64,000 nt of DNA. Source: Luteimonas saliphila. Lineage in GTDB: Bacteria; Pseudomonadota; Gammaproteobacteria; Xanthomonadales; Xanthomonadaceae. The position numbers were made by a program, and so were the translations under genes. This document shows, piece after piece, positions 54,694 through 64,000 of the stretch (its first letter is position 1; the number at the start of each line of letters is the position of its first letter). Below the pieces are notes generated by a model. That model was not told the origin of the DNA, did no database searches, and was given only the letters and a program-made list of their open reading frames with translations. The stretch is from the NCBI RefSeq assembly GCF_016774335.1, contig NZ_JAETWA010000011.1:1-64000 (forward strand), read 5' to 3'.

Positions 54694-55601
54694 GCCCCGG
54701 GGCGCAACATCGCCCCGGCACGGCGGCCGCCTGGATGCTGGCGGCCGGGCTGCTGTTCGCGTTGATGGACGCGGGCATGAAATGGATCGCCAGCGACTAC
54801 CCGCCGTTCCAGGTGGCGGTACTGCGCAGCGTCTCGGCGCTGCCGCTGGTGCTGATGTGGATCGCCGTGAGCGGGCGCGCGGGCACCCTGCTGCGCGTGC
54901 ACTGGCGGCTGCACCTGCTGCGCGGCCTGCTGGGCGTGGCGATGATGGCCGGCTTCGTCTATGGCCTGGCGCGGATGCCGCTGTCGACCGCTTACACCAT
55001 CGTCTTCGTCGCGCCGTTGATGGTCACGGCGCTGGCGGTGCCGTTCCTGGGCGAGAAGGTCGGGCCGCGGCGCTGGGCCGCGATCGCGGTCGGCCTGCTG
55101 GGCGTGCTGGTGGTGCTGCGACCGACCGGCGAGGGCGTGGCGACGCTGGCCGGACTGGCGGTGGTGCTCGCGGCATTGAGCTACGCGATCGCGGCGATCA
55201 CGGTGCGCAAGCTTGCGATGCGCGACAGCCCCGAGGCGATGGTGTTCTGGTTCCTGGTGCTGCTGGGGCTGTTCGCCGGCGTGGTGGCGGTGTTCGACTG
55301 GCATCCGTTGCAGCGCGCGCACTGGCCGGTGATCGCGCTCATCGGCGTCACCGGCGCGCTCGGGCAGGTGGCGCTGACGCATGCCTTCCGCTTCGGCGAG
55401 GCCAGCCAGATCGCGCCGCTGGAGTACGCGGCGCTGGTATGGGTGGTGCTGCTCGACCTGTTGGTCTGGCAGGCGTTGCCCGATTCGATGACCTGGCTGG
55501 GCGCGGCGATCATCATCGCCAGCGGCCTGTACCTGATCCGCCGCGAACGCATCGTCGGCGGACCGCGCCCACCGGATCCGGCGCAGACGCCACCGCCATG
55601 A
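54690..55601 (+). CDS. DMT-family (EamA) transporter
   Basis: A 303-aa inner-membrane protein with ten hydrophobic helices in two EamA repeats. Features include [13 protein letters not shown] and the [18 protein letters not shown] segment of the first repeat, and [21 protein letters not shown] in the second. Exporters of this family move metabolites or amino acids. Coupled by overlap to the dehydrogenase upstream. Confidence 0.88.
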   Translation: MSPGAQHRPGTAAAWMLAAGLLFALMDAGMKWIASDYPPFQVAVLRSVSALPLVLMWIAVSGRAGTLLRVHWRLHLLRGLLGVAMMAGFVYGLARMPLSTAYTIVFVAPLMVTALAVPFLGEKVGPRRWAAIAVGLLGVLVVLRPTGEGVATLAGLAVVLAALSYAIAAITVRKLAMRDSPEAMVFWFLVLLGLFAGVVAVFDWHPLQRAHWPVIALIGVTGALGQVALTHAFRFGEASQIAPLEYAALVWVVLLDLLVWQALPDSMTWLGAAIIIASGLYLIRRERIVGGPRPPDPAQTPPP

Positions 55602-55621
55602 TCGCCCGCTAGCATTCCGCC

Positions 55622-56182
55622 ATGCCCCTGCTGCTGATCCCGTTCCTGCTTCTGCTGCTGCTCGCCCTGGCGTTGCTGCTCTGGCCGTTGGGGTTGTGGC
55701 AGCGCTACCGTGCCGGGCGTTCCCGGCGGCGGGCGCAATCGGGATGGGTGAGCTTCAATGCGTTCGGACTGCTGCTGTCGTCGGTGCTGTTCCTGCTGGG
55801 CGCGGGGATCGGGTCGATCTGGATCGACGGCGCGGCGTTCAATGCCGGTGGCGGCTTGCTGGCCGGGGTCGCGATCGGCGTCGTGGGCCTGCGGCTGGCG
55901 CGTTTCGAAGCCGGCAACGGCCGGTTGCACTACACCGCCAATGCCTGGCTGGTGGCGGGCCTGCTCCTGCTGGCCGCGGTGCGTGTCGCGCTCGCCGCGT
56001 GGCAAGCCTGGCATCGCGCCTGGGAGGGCACGCCTGCACCGGTGTCGTGGCCGTGGCTGGCCGATCCGGCCAGCCTCTGGGCCATGGCCGGTCTGCTGCT
56101 GGGTTACCACCTGGCGTTCGCATGGGGACTGCGGCGAACGCTGCGGCGGCTGGGCATGCTGTCGCGGCGCTGGATACGCTGA
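55622..56182 (+). CDS. Membrane protein (DUF1453/CcdC-like)
   Basis: A 186-aa protein with five hydrophobic segments (about 3-23, 44-62, 72-90, 107-127, 146-164) and short basic loops. I recognise it weakly as DUF1453-like. Function unknown. It follows the DMT gene by 20 bases and may be cotranscribed. Confidence 0.6.
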   Translation: MPLLLIPFLLLLLLALALLLWPLGLWQRYRAGRSRRRAQSGWVSFNAFGLLLSSVLFLLGAGIGSIWIDGAAFNAGGGLLAGVAIGVVGLRLARFEAGNGRLHYTANAWLVAGLLLLAAVRVALAAWQAWHRAWEGTPAPVSWPWLADPASLWAMAGLLLGYHLAFAWGLRRTLRRLGMLSRRWIR

Positions 56183-56222
56183 TCGCCGGTGCGATCGGCC
56201 ATTGCGCATGCCCCGGAAGGAA

Positions 56223-56246
56223 CAACGGGCCCGACAGGGCCCGTTG
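56223..56246 (-). terminator. Terminator-like hairpin after ompW
   Basis: Ten-base stem CAACGGGCCC/GGGCCCGTTG with a GACA loop. It lies 49 bases past the ompW stop on the minus strand and 41 bases past the DUF1453-like gene. On the minus side it is followed by ttcctt, a weak T-rich tail; it could serve both convergent genes. Confidence 0.6.
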
Positions 56247-56294
56247 CGTGAAACGTGGGAACGGGTCCGGCCGCGTGGGCCGTCGCGTCATCGG

Positions 56295-56930
56295 TCAGAA
56301 CCGCGCGCCGATACCGACGCCGACCGTCCACGGGTTGAAGCGAATGTCGCGCTCGACCGTCTGACCAGCCAGCTTCGCATCCGCGTCGCCATCGAGGTAG
56401 CGCGCATCGGCGCGCGCGAACCAGGTCGGGGTGATGTTGATGTCCACACCCACGGTGCCGATCGCGCCCTTGGGCGAGGTCAGGCCGACGTGCGAGCCGT
56501 CGGCGGTGGCGATGTCTTCGTCGCTGATGTTGGTCTGGTGGTAGCCCAGGCCCACGAACGGGCGGAAGGTGTTGTCGGCATCGCCGAAGTGGTACTGGCC
56601 GCTGAGCGCGATCGGCTGGGAATCGACGGTGCCGATCTTGCCGGCGTCGCCGCGCACCCGATGGTTGAACTTGTCGGCCGCGCCCCAGAGTTCCACGCCG
56701 ATGTTGTCGGTGACGTGGTAGGTGGCGCTGAGCGTCGGCGCGACGTCGCCGTCGGCGTCGATGCGCGAACCGGGCAGCGGATCGGAATCGGGTTGCAGGA
56801 TCGTGGCGCTGCCGACGACCGAGAAGCGCTTGCCGGAAGCGGTATCGCCCGCGTCCTGGGCAAAGGCGGCGGGGGCGACCAGGATCGAAGCGATGGCGGC
56901 GGAAAGACCAAGGGAACGCAAGGACTGCAT
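56295..56930 (-). CDS. ompW: OmpW-family outer membrane protein
   Basis: A 211-aa outer-membrane beta-barrel with a signal peptide (about 1-24, ending AFAQ). It shows the OmpW pattern: LSATYHVTDNIGVELWGA, FRPFVGLGYHQTNI and GVDINITPTWFARADARYL, and ends in Arg-Phe as needed for barrel insertion. GAGGAG precedes ATG 56930. OmpW forms a narrow hydrophobic channel for small nonpolar compounds. Divergent from aceF across 526 bases. Confidence 0.9.
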   Translation of the reverse strand: MQSLRSLGLSAAIASILVAPAAFAQDAGDTASGKRFSVVGSATILQPDSDPLPGSRIDADGDVAPTLSATYHVTDNIGVELWGAADKFNHRVRGDAGKIGTVDSQPIALSGQYHFGDADNTFRPFVGLGYHQTNISDEDIATADGSHVGLTSPKGAIGTVGVDINITPTWFARADARYLDGDADAKLAGQTVERDIRFNPWTVGVGIGARF

Positions 56931-57456
56931 GGGGGACTCCTCATGTGGTTGTGGGTGTAGCCGTTTTGCCCTTGAGGTGGGCGTTGCCCTCGAGGTGGGC
57001 GAACACACCGTAGCGATGAGTAGATGAATCGAAACGCGCGCGTGAGCCGAATCCGTTTCATGCGTGGGGCGGGCGTTCATCGTGGTGACAGGCCCGTATG
57101 CGGCGCCAGGTGAGCGCGTGCCGACGATCGACGTCACGGTCGGCCCCTCGAGGCGGGCCGCGATCCGCATCGCGCGCTCGGCGCGATGAACGTGAACGTC
57201 GGGCAGGTAAGCGGGTGACGGCCGCACGCGGACGTTGCAGGCGCAACCATGCGGCTGCCATGGCGTCCGAGCGACGCGAGCGCAGTTTCGACCGGTCGCA
57301 ACCGGCCTCGCCGATCCTGCAGACCACGGATCCGCCCCGCAAACAGGGGCTTCGCGCCAGCCAGCGGCCGCCGCGACGCCATTCGCCGCCCGATGGTTGG
57401 CGAGCGGTGGACATGCGGACACAATAGGAATCCCCTTGCCGTCTCGAGAGGGCCGT
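56931..57456. other. Long divergent intergenic region between ompW and aceF
   Basis: 526 bases with no gene I can support. Near the ompW start is a short imperfect direct repeat (ccttgaggtgggcgttgcc and ccctcgaggtgggcgaac, about 56969-57003). The aceF promoter candidate is at 57397-57426. The middle (57060-57300) is moderately GC-rich and featureless. Confidence 0.4.
57397..57426 (+). promoter_or_regulatory. Candidate sigma-70 promoter of aceF
   Basis: TTGGCG (57397-57402), 18-base spacer, ACAATA (57421-57426). The -10 hexamer is the only AT-rich run in the area and lies 31 bases before the aceF ATG. Likely drives aceF-mscS-lpd. Confidence 0.45.
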
Positions 57457-58833
57457 ATGGCCGACCTGAAAGAATCCCGCGTCCCCGATATCGGCGGCTA
57501 CGACGACGTCCCCGTCATCGAGGTGCTGGTCGCGGTCGGCGACACCGTCGCGAAGGACCAGGGCCTGGTGACGCTGGAGTCGGACAAGGCGACGATGGAA
57601 GTGCCCGCCGAATTCGCCGGCGTGGTGCGGGAGCTGAAGGTCAAGCTCGGCGATACGTTGTCGGAGGGCAGCGTGGTCGCGGTGATCGAGGCCGCGGCCG
57701 CAGGCGACGCGCCGAAGGCCGCCGCGCCCGCCGCGGCTGCCGCTCCTGCGCCGACGAAGGCGAAGGAGCCCGATCCGGTGGTCGAGCCGGTCGCCGTAGG
57801 GGGCAAGCCCGACAACATCGCCCAGGCCTCGATCGATGCGCAGGCCGGCAAGGCGGCCGGTCCGGTCGCGCCGCCGCTGCGTTTCGAGGCCGAGGCCCTG
57901 ATCCCGGGCAAGGTCCCCTACGCCAGTCCCGCGGTGCGCCTGTTCGCGCGCGAACTGGGCGCGGACCTGTCGCAGGTGACCGGTTCGGAGAAGGGCGGCC
58001 GGATCACCAGGGAAGACGTGCAGAAGTACGTCAAGGGCGTGCTGTCGGGCGCGGCTGCGGCACCGGCCGCCGCGGGTGGCGGCAACGGCCTGAGCCTGCT
58101 GCCCTGGCCGAAGGTGGACTTCGCCAAGTTCGGCGAGGTGGAAGAGAAGCCCTTGTCGCGGATCAAGAAGATCTCCGGCGCCAACCTCGCGCGCAACTGG
58201 GCGATGATCCCGCACGTCACCCAGTTCGACGATGCCGACATCACCGACCTCGAGGCGCTGCGCGTGCAGCTCAACCAGGAGGCGGAGAAGGCGAAGTCCG
58301 GCGTCAAGCTGACCATGCTCGCGTTCCTGATCAAGGCCAGCGCCAACGCGCTGGCGAAGTATCCCGACTTCAACGCCTCGCTCGACGCCGCCGGCGAGAC
58401 GCTGACGCTGAAGAAGTACTTCCACATCGGCTTCGCCGCCGACACGCCGAACGGCCTGGTGGTGCCGGTGGTGCGGGACGTGGACAGGAAGGGCGTGCTG
58501 CAGATCAGCCAGGAGATGGGCGAGTTGGCGAAAAAGGCGCGCGACGGCAAGCTCGGCCCGGCCGAGATGTCCGGCGGCTGCTTTTCGATCAGTTCGCTGG
58601 GCGGCATCGGCGGCACCGCGTTCACGCCGATCGTCAACGCGCCGGAAGTCGCGATCCTCGGCGTGTCGAAATCGTCGATGAAGCCGGTGTGGGACGGCAA
58701 GCAGTTCCAGCCGCGCCTGGTGCTGCCGCTGTCGCTGAGCTACGACCACCGCGTGATCGACGGCGCCGCCGCCGCGCGTTTCACCGCCTACCTCGCGCAA
58801 CTGCTCGCGGACATGCGCCGCGTGCTGCTGTAG
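57457..58833 (+). CDS. aceF: Pyruvate dehydrogenase E2, dihydrolipoamide acetyltransferase
   Basis: A 458-aa core subunit that moves the acetyl group from E1 to CoA. One lipoyl domain (about 5-80; lipoyl Lys44 in ESDKATMEV), an Ala/Pro linker, an E1/E3-binding domain (about 154-190; [14 protein letters not shown]) and the catalytic domain with SYDHRVIDG near the C-terminus. E. coli AceF has three lipoyl domains; here one is on E2 and two are on E3. The E1 gene aceE is not in the window. The start at ATG 57457 has a weak ribosome site (GAGAGGG). Confidence 0.95.
   Translation: MADLKESRVPDIGGYDDVPVIEVLVAVGDTVAKDQGLVTLESDKATMEVPAEFAGVVRELKVKLGDTLSEGSVVAVIEAAAAGDAPKAAAPAAAAAPAPTKAKEPDPVVEPVAVGGKPDNIAQASIDAQAGKAAGPVAPPLRFEAEALIPGKVPYASPAVRLFARELGADLSQVTGSEKGGRITREDVQKYVKGVLSGAAAAPAAAGGGNGLSLLPWPKVDFAKFGEVEEKPLSRIKKISGANLARNWAMIPHVTQFDDADITDLEALRVQLNQEAEKAKSGVKLTMLAFLIKASANALAKYPDFNASLDAAGETLTLKKYFHIGFAADTPNGLVVPVVRDVDRKGVLQISQEMGELAKKARDGKLGPAEMSGGCFSISSLGGIGGTAFTPIVNAPEVAILGVSKSSMKPVWDGKQFQPRLVLPLSLSYDHRVIDGAAAARFTAYLAQLLADMRRVLL
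57550..57605 (+). repeat. Lipoyl-module repeat (aceF copy)
   Basis: 56 bases identical to 60090-60145 in lpd, covering the lipoylation site. A third, slightly diverged copy is at about 60458-60514 in lpd. At protein level the three modules share over 30 consecutive identical residues around the lipoyl Lys. Confidence 0.9.
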
Positions 58834-58840
58834 GCGCCGG

Positions 58841-59996
58841 ATGCTGCATGCGGTAGCCGCCGCCGCGCCATCGCAGGCCGCCGCCGCCGCCGGGCAGGCG
58901 CGCGACGGTGCCGGCGCCGTACTCGGCTACGCGCCGCTGCAGGCGTTCGGCCTGGGCGGTATCACCATCGGCGCGATGATCGCCGCGCTGGTGGTGCTGG
59001 TGGTGGCGTGGGTGGTGTCGCAGCTGCTGCAGCGCACGATCGCCCGCTACGGCGGCCGCGGCGGCGGCGTCAGCCAGCCCGCGCTGTACACGGTGTCGCG
59101 GCTCGCGCACTACGTGCTGATCACGATCGGTTTCCTGGCCGCGATGAACGTGGCCGGCATGCCTCTCAGCCAGTTCGCGGTGTTCGCCGGCGCGATCGGC
59201 GTCGGCCTGGGCTTCGGGCTGCAGGCGATCTTCAGCAACTTCGTCTCGGGCCTGATCCTGCTGTTCGACCGTTCGCTGAAGGTGGGCGATTTCGTCGAGC
59301 TCGACAACGACATCCGCGGCGTGGTGCGCGCGATCAACATCCGCTCCACGCTGATCACCACCAACGACAGCATCGACGTGCTGGTGCCGAACTCCGAATT
59401 CGTCAGCGGCCGCGTGGTCAACTGGACCCATGGCTCCAACCATCGCCGCATCCGCGTGCCGTTCGGCGTCGCCTACGGCACCGACAAGCTGCTGGTCAAG
59501 AAGGCGGCGCTGGAGGCGGCGGCGCGCGTGCCGTTCACCCTCGCGACCGACGACGACCGGCGTCCACAGGTGTGGCTGATGAACTTCGGCGACAGCGCGG
59601 TGGAGTACGTCCTTGCGGTGTGGCTGACCGAGGAGGCGGCGCGCCGCAATGCCGCGATCAGGGCCGCGTACCTGTGGGAGCTGGATACCGCGCTGCACGA
59701 ACACGGCATCGAGATTCCCTTCCCGCAACGCGACCTGCACCTGCGCAGCGCGTTCGGGCGCAGCGGCGACGACGCGCTGGCCCTGCTGCGCGGACAGGCG
59801 CCCGGTCGCGACGACGACCAGGCCCCTGCGGGGGCGGAGGCGTCGCTGCCGCGGGAGGAGCGCGCGCGACTGGCGCGCAACGACGCGGGCGAAGACACCC
59901 GGCGGGCGATCGAGGAAGACGCGCGCGAAGCCGAACTACGCGAACAGCAGGCGTCGACCACCGACGCCGGCGCACCCGGAACCAAAGGAGCAAGCG

Positions 59997-60013
<17 letters not shown>
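58841..60013 (+). CDS. mscS: MscS-family mechanosensitive channel
   Basis: A 390-aa small-conductance channel. Three hydrophobic segments in the first 145 residues; pore helix GAIGVGLGFGLQAIFSNFVSG-type motif at about 118-140; the cytoplasmic beta domain (KVGDFVELDN, VLVPNSEFVSGRVVNWT) follows. The C-terminal 75 residues are charged and unusually long for the family. The gene lies 7 bases after aceF and its last 17 bases overlap the start of lpd, so the channel is embedded in the pyruvate dehydrogenase operon. It should release osmolytes at hypo-osmotic shock. Confidence 0.92.
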
Positions 60014-62153
<2,140 letters not shown>

Positions 62154-62283
62154 CGCCGCGCTGGGGCCGCCTCGGCCGCAGCGTGCTCCATCGCGCATGA
62201 CGGCCCACTGGAGTTGTTGCGGGCCCGCCCGCCGGGCGGCGGATTCGTCAGGCGCACCCGGATGACCGCGCCGGGGAGACGAA

Positions 62284-62310
62284 CGAAGCCCCGGCGATGC
62301 CGGGGCTTCG
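62284..62310. terminator. Terminator-like hairpin between lpd and the beta-barrel gene
   Basis: Twelve-base perfect stem CGAAGCCCCGGC/GCCGGGGCTTCG with a GAT loop, 131 bases past the lpd stop and 117 bases past the stop of the convergent outer-membrane gene. No T-tract on either side, so it may work with Rho or as an RNA stabiliser. Confidence 0.55.
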
Positions 62311-62426
62311 TGGGCAGGCCTGCCTGAGGGTCGACGAGGATACGGGACAGGCCCACGAGGGGAGAGACCATCCCGGCGGGCGAAGGTTCCCTGCCTGCAT
62401 TGCGGCGACAGGACGCCGAAGGCCGC

Positions 62427-63353
62427 TCAGAACCTGAACGTCACGCCGGCCATCGGGCCGTGTACCTTGAACTGCCCGGTGACCCGGCCGCTCACGTCCA
62501 CCGTACCGACGCCGCTTTCGGGCGGTGGATCGAACGAGCCGCGGTAGTCGTCGCTGAGCTTCAGCCGGAACCAGTCGTAGCCGGCGTGGAGGGCCACGCG
62601 TTCAGTGACGAGGTACTCCACCAGCAGGCCGCCGCGCTCGAAATGCCCGCGTTCGTCGATGAAGTCGCCCCAGCGGGTGTCGAGGTACTGGCCCTGGACT
62701 TCCACGCGCCAGCGCGGCGCCGGCGTCCACGCCAGCCGCGTGTGCAGGTTGGGCGATGTGCCGTCGCGCTTCCAGCTCACCCGTTCCCATTCGGGGGCGA
62801 GCGCGTCGGTGCCGGTGGAACGGCCGGTGGCGCGCGCCTCGAGCGACGCATGGGTGATGCCGAGGCCGAGGCCCCACTCGAAGCGGGGCGTGTCGACGAC
62901 GGCGAAATCGTAGTTCACGCTCGCCAGCTCGAAGCTGAGCCGCCCATCGAGATCCACGCTGGGCACTTCCACAGGATCCCCCGGCAGCGCGACTTCATCG
63001 AAGATGCCGCCCGGATCGACCCATTCGCCGTCGAATCGCCAGGACTCCTCGCGCCGGTAGTCGTAGTAGTTCACGCGCAACGACTGCCGCGGCGTCATGT
63101 TGAATGCGAACTCGCCACGCGGGCGCCAGCGCCCATCGACCCCGATGTCGCCCGCGGCCTCCAGTTCCTCGGTGCGCTCGCCATCGGTGGCGATGCCATC
63201 GCCGCGGAAGGCGATATTGGCTTCCGGGTTGAATGCGGACAAACGCAGTTCGAAGCGGGCGGGTTCGGCGAAATCCTGCGCTTGTGCGGCGAAAGCGAAC
63301 GGCAGCATGAGTGCGGCGGCAACGGCGGTGGCGATCCTGGAACGATGGTTCAC
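62427..63353 (-). CDS. Outer-membrane beta-barrel protein of unknown type
   Basis: A 308-aa exported protein. GTG 63353 is chosen because AGGAG lies 6 bases upstream and the signal peptide (about 5-26, ending AAQAQ) starts directly; ATG 63368 lacks a ribosome site. The mature part alternates aromatic and polar residues in beta-strand fashion (FELRLSAFNPEANIAFRG, SLRVNYYDYRR, LLVEYLVTERVALHAGYDWFRLKL) and ends in Phe-Arg-Phe, the signature of barrel insertion. No closer family recognised. Confidence 0.78.
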   Translation of the reverse strand: MNHRSRIATAVAAALMLPFAFAAQAQDFAEPARFELRLSAFNPEANIAFRGDGIATDGERTEELEAAGDIGVDGRWRPRGEFAFNMTPRQSLRVNYYDYRREESWRFDGEWVDPGGIFDEVALPGDPVEVPSVDLDGRLSFELASVNYDFAVVDTPRFEWGLGLGITHASLEARATGRSTGTDALAPEWERVSWKRDGTSPNLHTRLAWTPAPRWRVEVQGQYLDTRWGDFIDERGHFERGGLLVEYLVTERVALHAGYDWFRLKLSDDYRGSFDPPPESGVGTVDVSGRVTGQFKVHGPMAGVTFRF

Positions 63354-63759
63354 TGGGTGCTCCTGCATGGGGGAAGATTCGCAAGGGTGCGCATCCTCCG
63401 GGTTCCGCGGTGCAGTCGCCGTGAAGCGTGGTCGCGCAACGAGGGCACGGCGACCTCGATGTCCGACGGCCTCGTGTGCGTCGAGGGTGTGGCCGACGCG
63501 AGATACGGTCGGCGAGACATGATGGAGATCAGCGAACGCAGGATGTTCGCTCATGTGCCTGGATCGATGTGCGCGCGACAGCGATGCGCGGACGAAAGCG
63601 AGTGGCCCGGCCCGCGAGCGTGCGTCGAGGCCTGGTGGACAAGCATGTCGCCTGCGCCAGGTGCGCACCGCATCCGTCCCGGGGGCGGGCGCACCACGCC
63701 CGATTGCGGTCAGGCAGCTTCCTGAACGGCCGCCCAGCCTCATGGTGCACCGCACAAGG
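63354..63759. other. Non-coding divergent gap before the atp operon
   Basis: About 400 bases with only shadow frames. Nothing recognised apart from the atpI promoter at its right end. Confidence 0.4.
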
Positions 63760-63789
63760 TTGCCCCCGAAAATGCCCCGCTGCTATACT
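63760..63789 (+). promoter_or_regulatory. Candidate promoter of the atp operon
   Basis: TTGCCC (63760-63765), 18-base spacer, TATACT (63784-63789). The -10 element matches consensus at five of six positions and the spacing is near-ideal. It lies immediately before the atpI coding frame. Confidence 0.65.
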
Positions 63790-63798
63790 TTTCAGGCT

Positions 63799-64000
63799 TT
63801 GCAGCAGCCCGAGCCAGGAAGTCCCCGACCCGATCCGACCCGTCGCGCCGCCCTGCGGTTGCCGATGGTGCAGGCCGCGGTCGGACTGACCGGCGCGGGG
63901 GTGCTGGCGGTGGCTGCCGGGGGCTTGCCCGCGGTGGCCTTCCTGGCGGGGGCGGCCGTGATCGCGGCGGGGTTCGCGATGTTCGGCTGGCGCACTGCCG
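63799..64000 (+). CDS. atpI: F-type ATP synthase subunit I, N-terminal part
   Basis: The frame is open to the window edge and encodes a basic segment (TRRAALRLP) followed by two hydrophobic helices (MVQAAVGLTGAGVLAV, AFLAGAAVIAAGFAMFGW), the start of AtpI, which helps assemble the c-ring and is the first gene of the atp operon. The translation start is uncertain: TTG 63799, ATG 63865 or GTG 63868 are possible, and an in-frame ATG at 63772 lies upstream of the proposed -10 box. The gene is cut by the window end. Confidence 0.75.
   Translation, partial: MQQPEPGSPRPDPTRRAALRLPMVQAAVGLTGAGVLAVAAGGLPAVAFLAGAAVIAAGFAMFGWRTA

Noticed and set aside
57060..57420. Short open frames in the ompW-aceF gap
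   Set aside because: None has a ribosome site or protein-like composition; treated as intergenic sequence.
63428..63889. A 153-codon plus-strand frame before and over atpI
   Set aside because: It crosses the atp promoter and is out of frame with the hydrophobic atpI sequence; Arg/Cys/Pro-rich with no features.

Overview
The window is a very GC-rich, gene-dense bacterial chromosome segment with no tRNA, rRNA, CRISPR array, transposase or integrase that I could find. Gene content and order point to a gammaproteobacterium of the Lysobacteraceae/Xanthomonadaceae (Lysobacter/Luteimonas-like). The signs are lipoyl-bearing aceF and lpd genes leading up to the start of an atp operon, a tesA-ybbA-ybbP block, fabB next to fabA, YajQ, several family-typical DUF proteins and many exported hydrolases. 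This assignment rests on recognition of families, not on a search.

Layout. 1-24.2 kb is accessory-flavoured: a truncated copy of an MFS transporter at the left edge, an M61 peptidase, a zinc alcohol dehydrogenase, the intact MFS transporter, an alpha/beta hydrolase, three penicillin-binding-protein-like serine hydrolases, an operon of DUF2167 protein, membrane protein and J-domain protein, an endolysin-like M15 peptidase, a TetR/metallo-hydrolase divergent pair, a deletion scar that fused the ends of an AraC regulator and a DUF2306 membrane protein, arylamine N-acetyltransferase, an S41 protease, and an exported FAD oxidase overlapping a serine hydrolase. 24.6-31.5 kb carries a lipoprotein pullulanase, an S9 peptidase and a GAF-GGDEF protein. 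31.5-36.2 kb is mostly small minus-strand genes (DGPF-motif protein, msrB, DUF3297, DUF3037 overlapping a HipA-like kinase, DUF4031, DUF3016) plus an aldo/keto reductase. 36.4-40.0 kb holds an L,D-transpeptidase and M23 peptidase pair, followed by two consecutive frameshifted genes: an ankyrin-repeat lipoprotein and an unknown protein.

40.0-56.9 kb is closer to core genome: tesA divergent from ybbA-ybbP-S4 protein, fabA-fabB, an ECF sigma factor with a membrane partner, rsmC, rsuA and a HAD phosphatase, DUF1415-yajQ bracketed by inverted short repeats, tyrA with an ACT domain, a second zinc alcohol dehydrogenase coupled to a DMT exporter, and ompW. 57.4-62.2 kb encodes pyruvate dehydrogenase E2 (aceF), an MscS channel and E3 (lpd) carrying two lipoyl domains. 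The three lipoyl modules in aceF and lpd are almost identical even at DNA level. The window closes with an outer-membrane beta-barrel gene and the promoter and first codons of atpI.

Points most worth following: the duplicated and broken MFS fragment at the left edge; the double-frameshift lipoprotein/unknown pair at 38.2-40.0 kb, which looks like a decaying two-gene unit; the deletion scar at 15.75 kb; the aceF-mscS-lpd arrangement with three homogenised lipoyl modules; and the DUF2167-membrane-J-domain and FAD oxidase-serine hydrolase overlapping gene sets.
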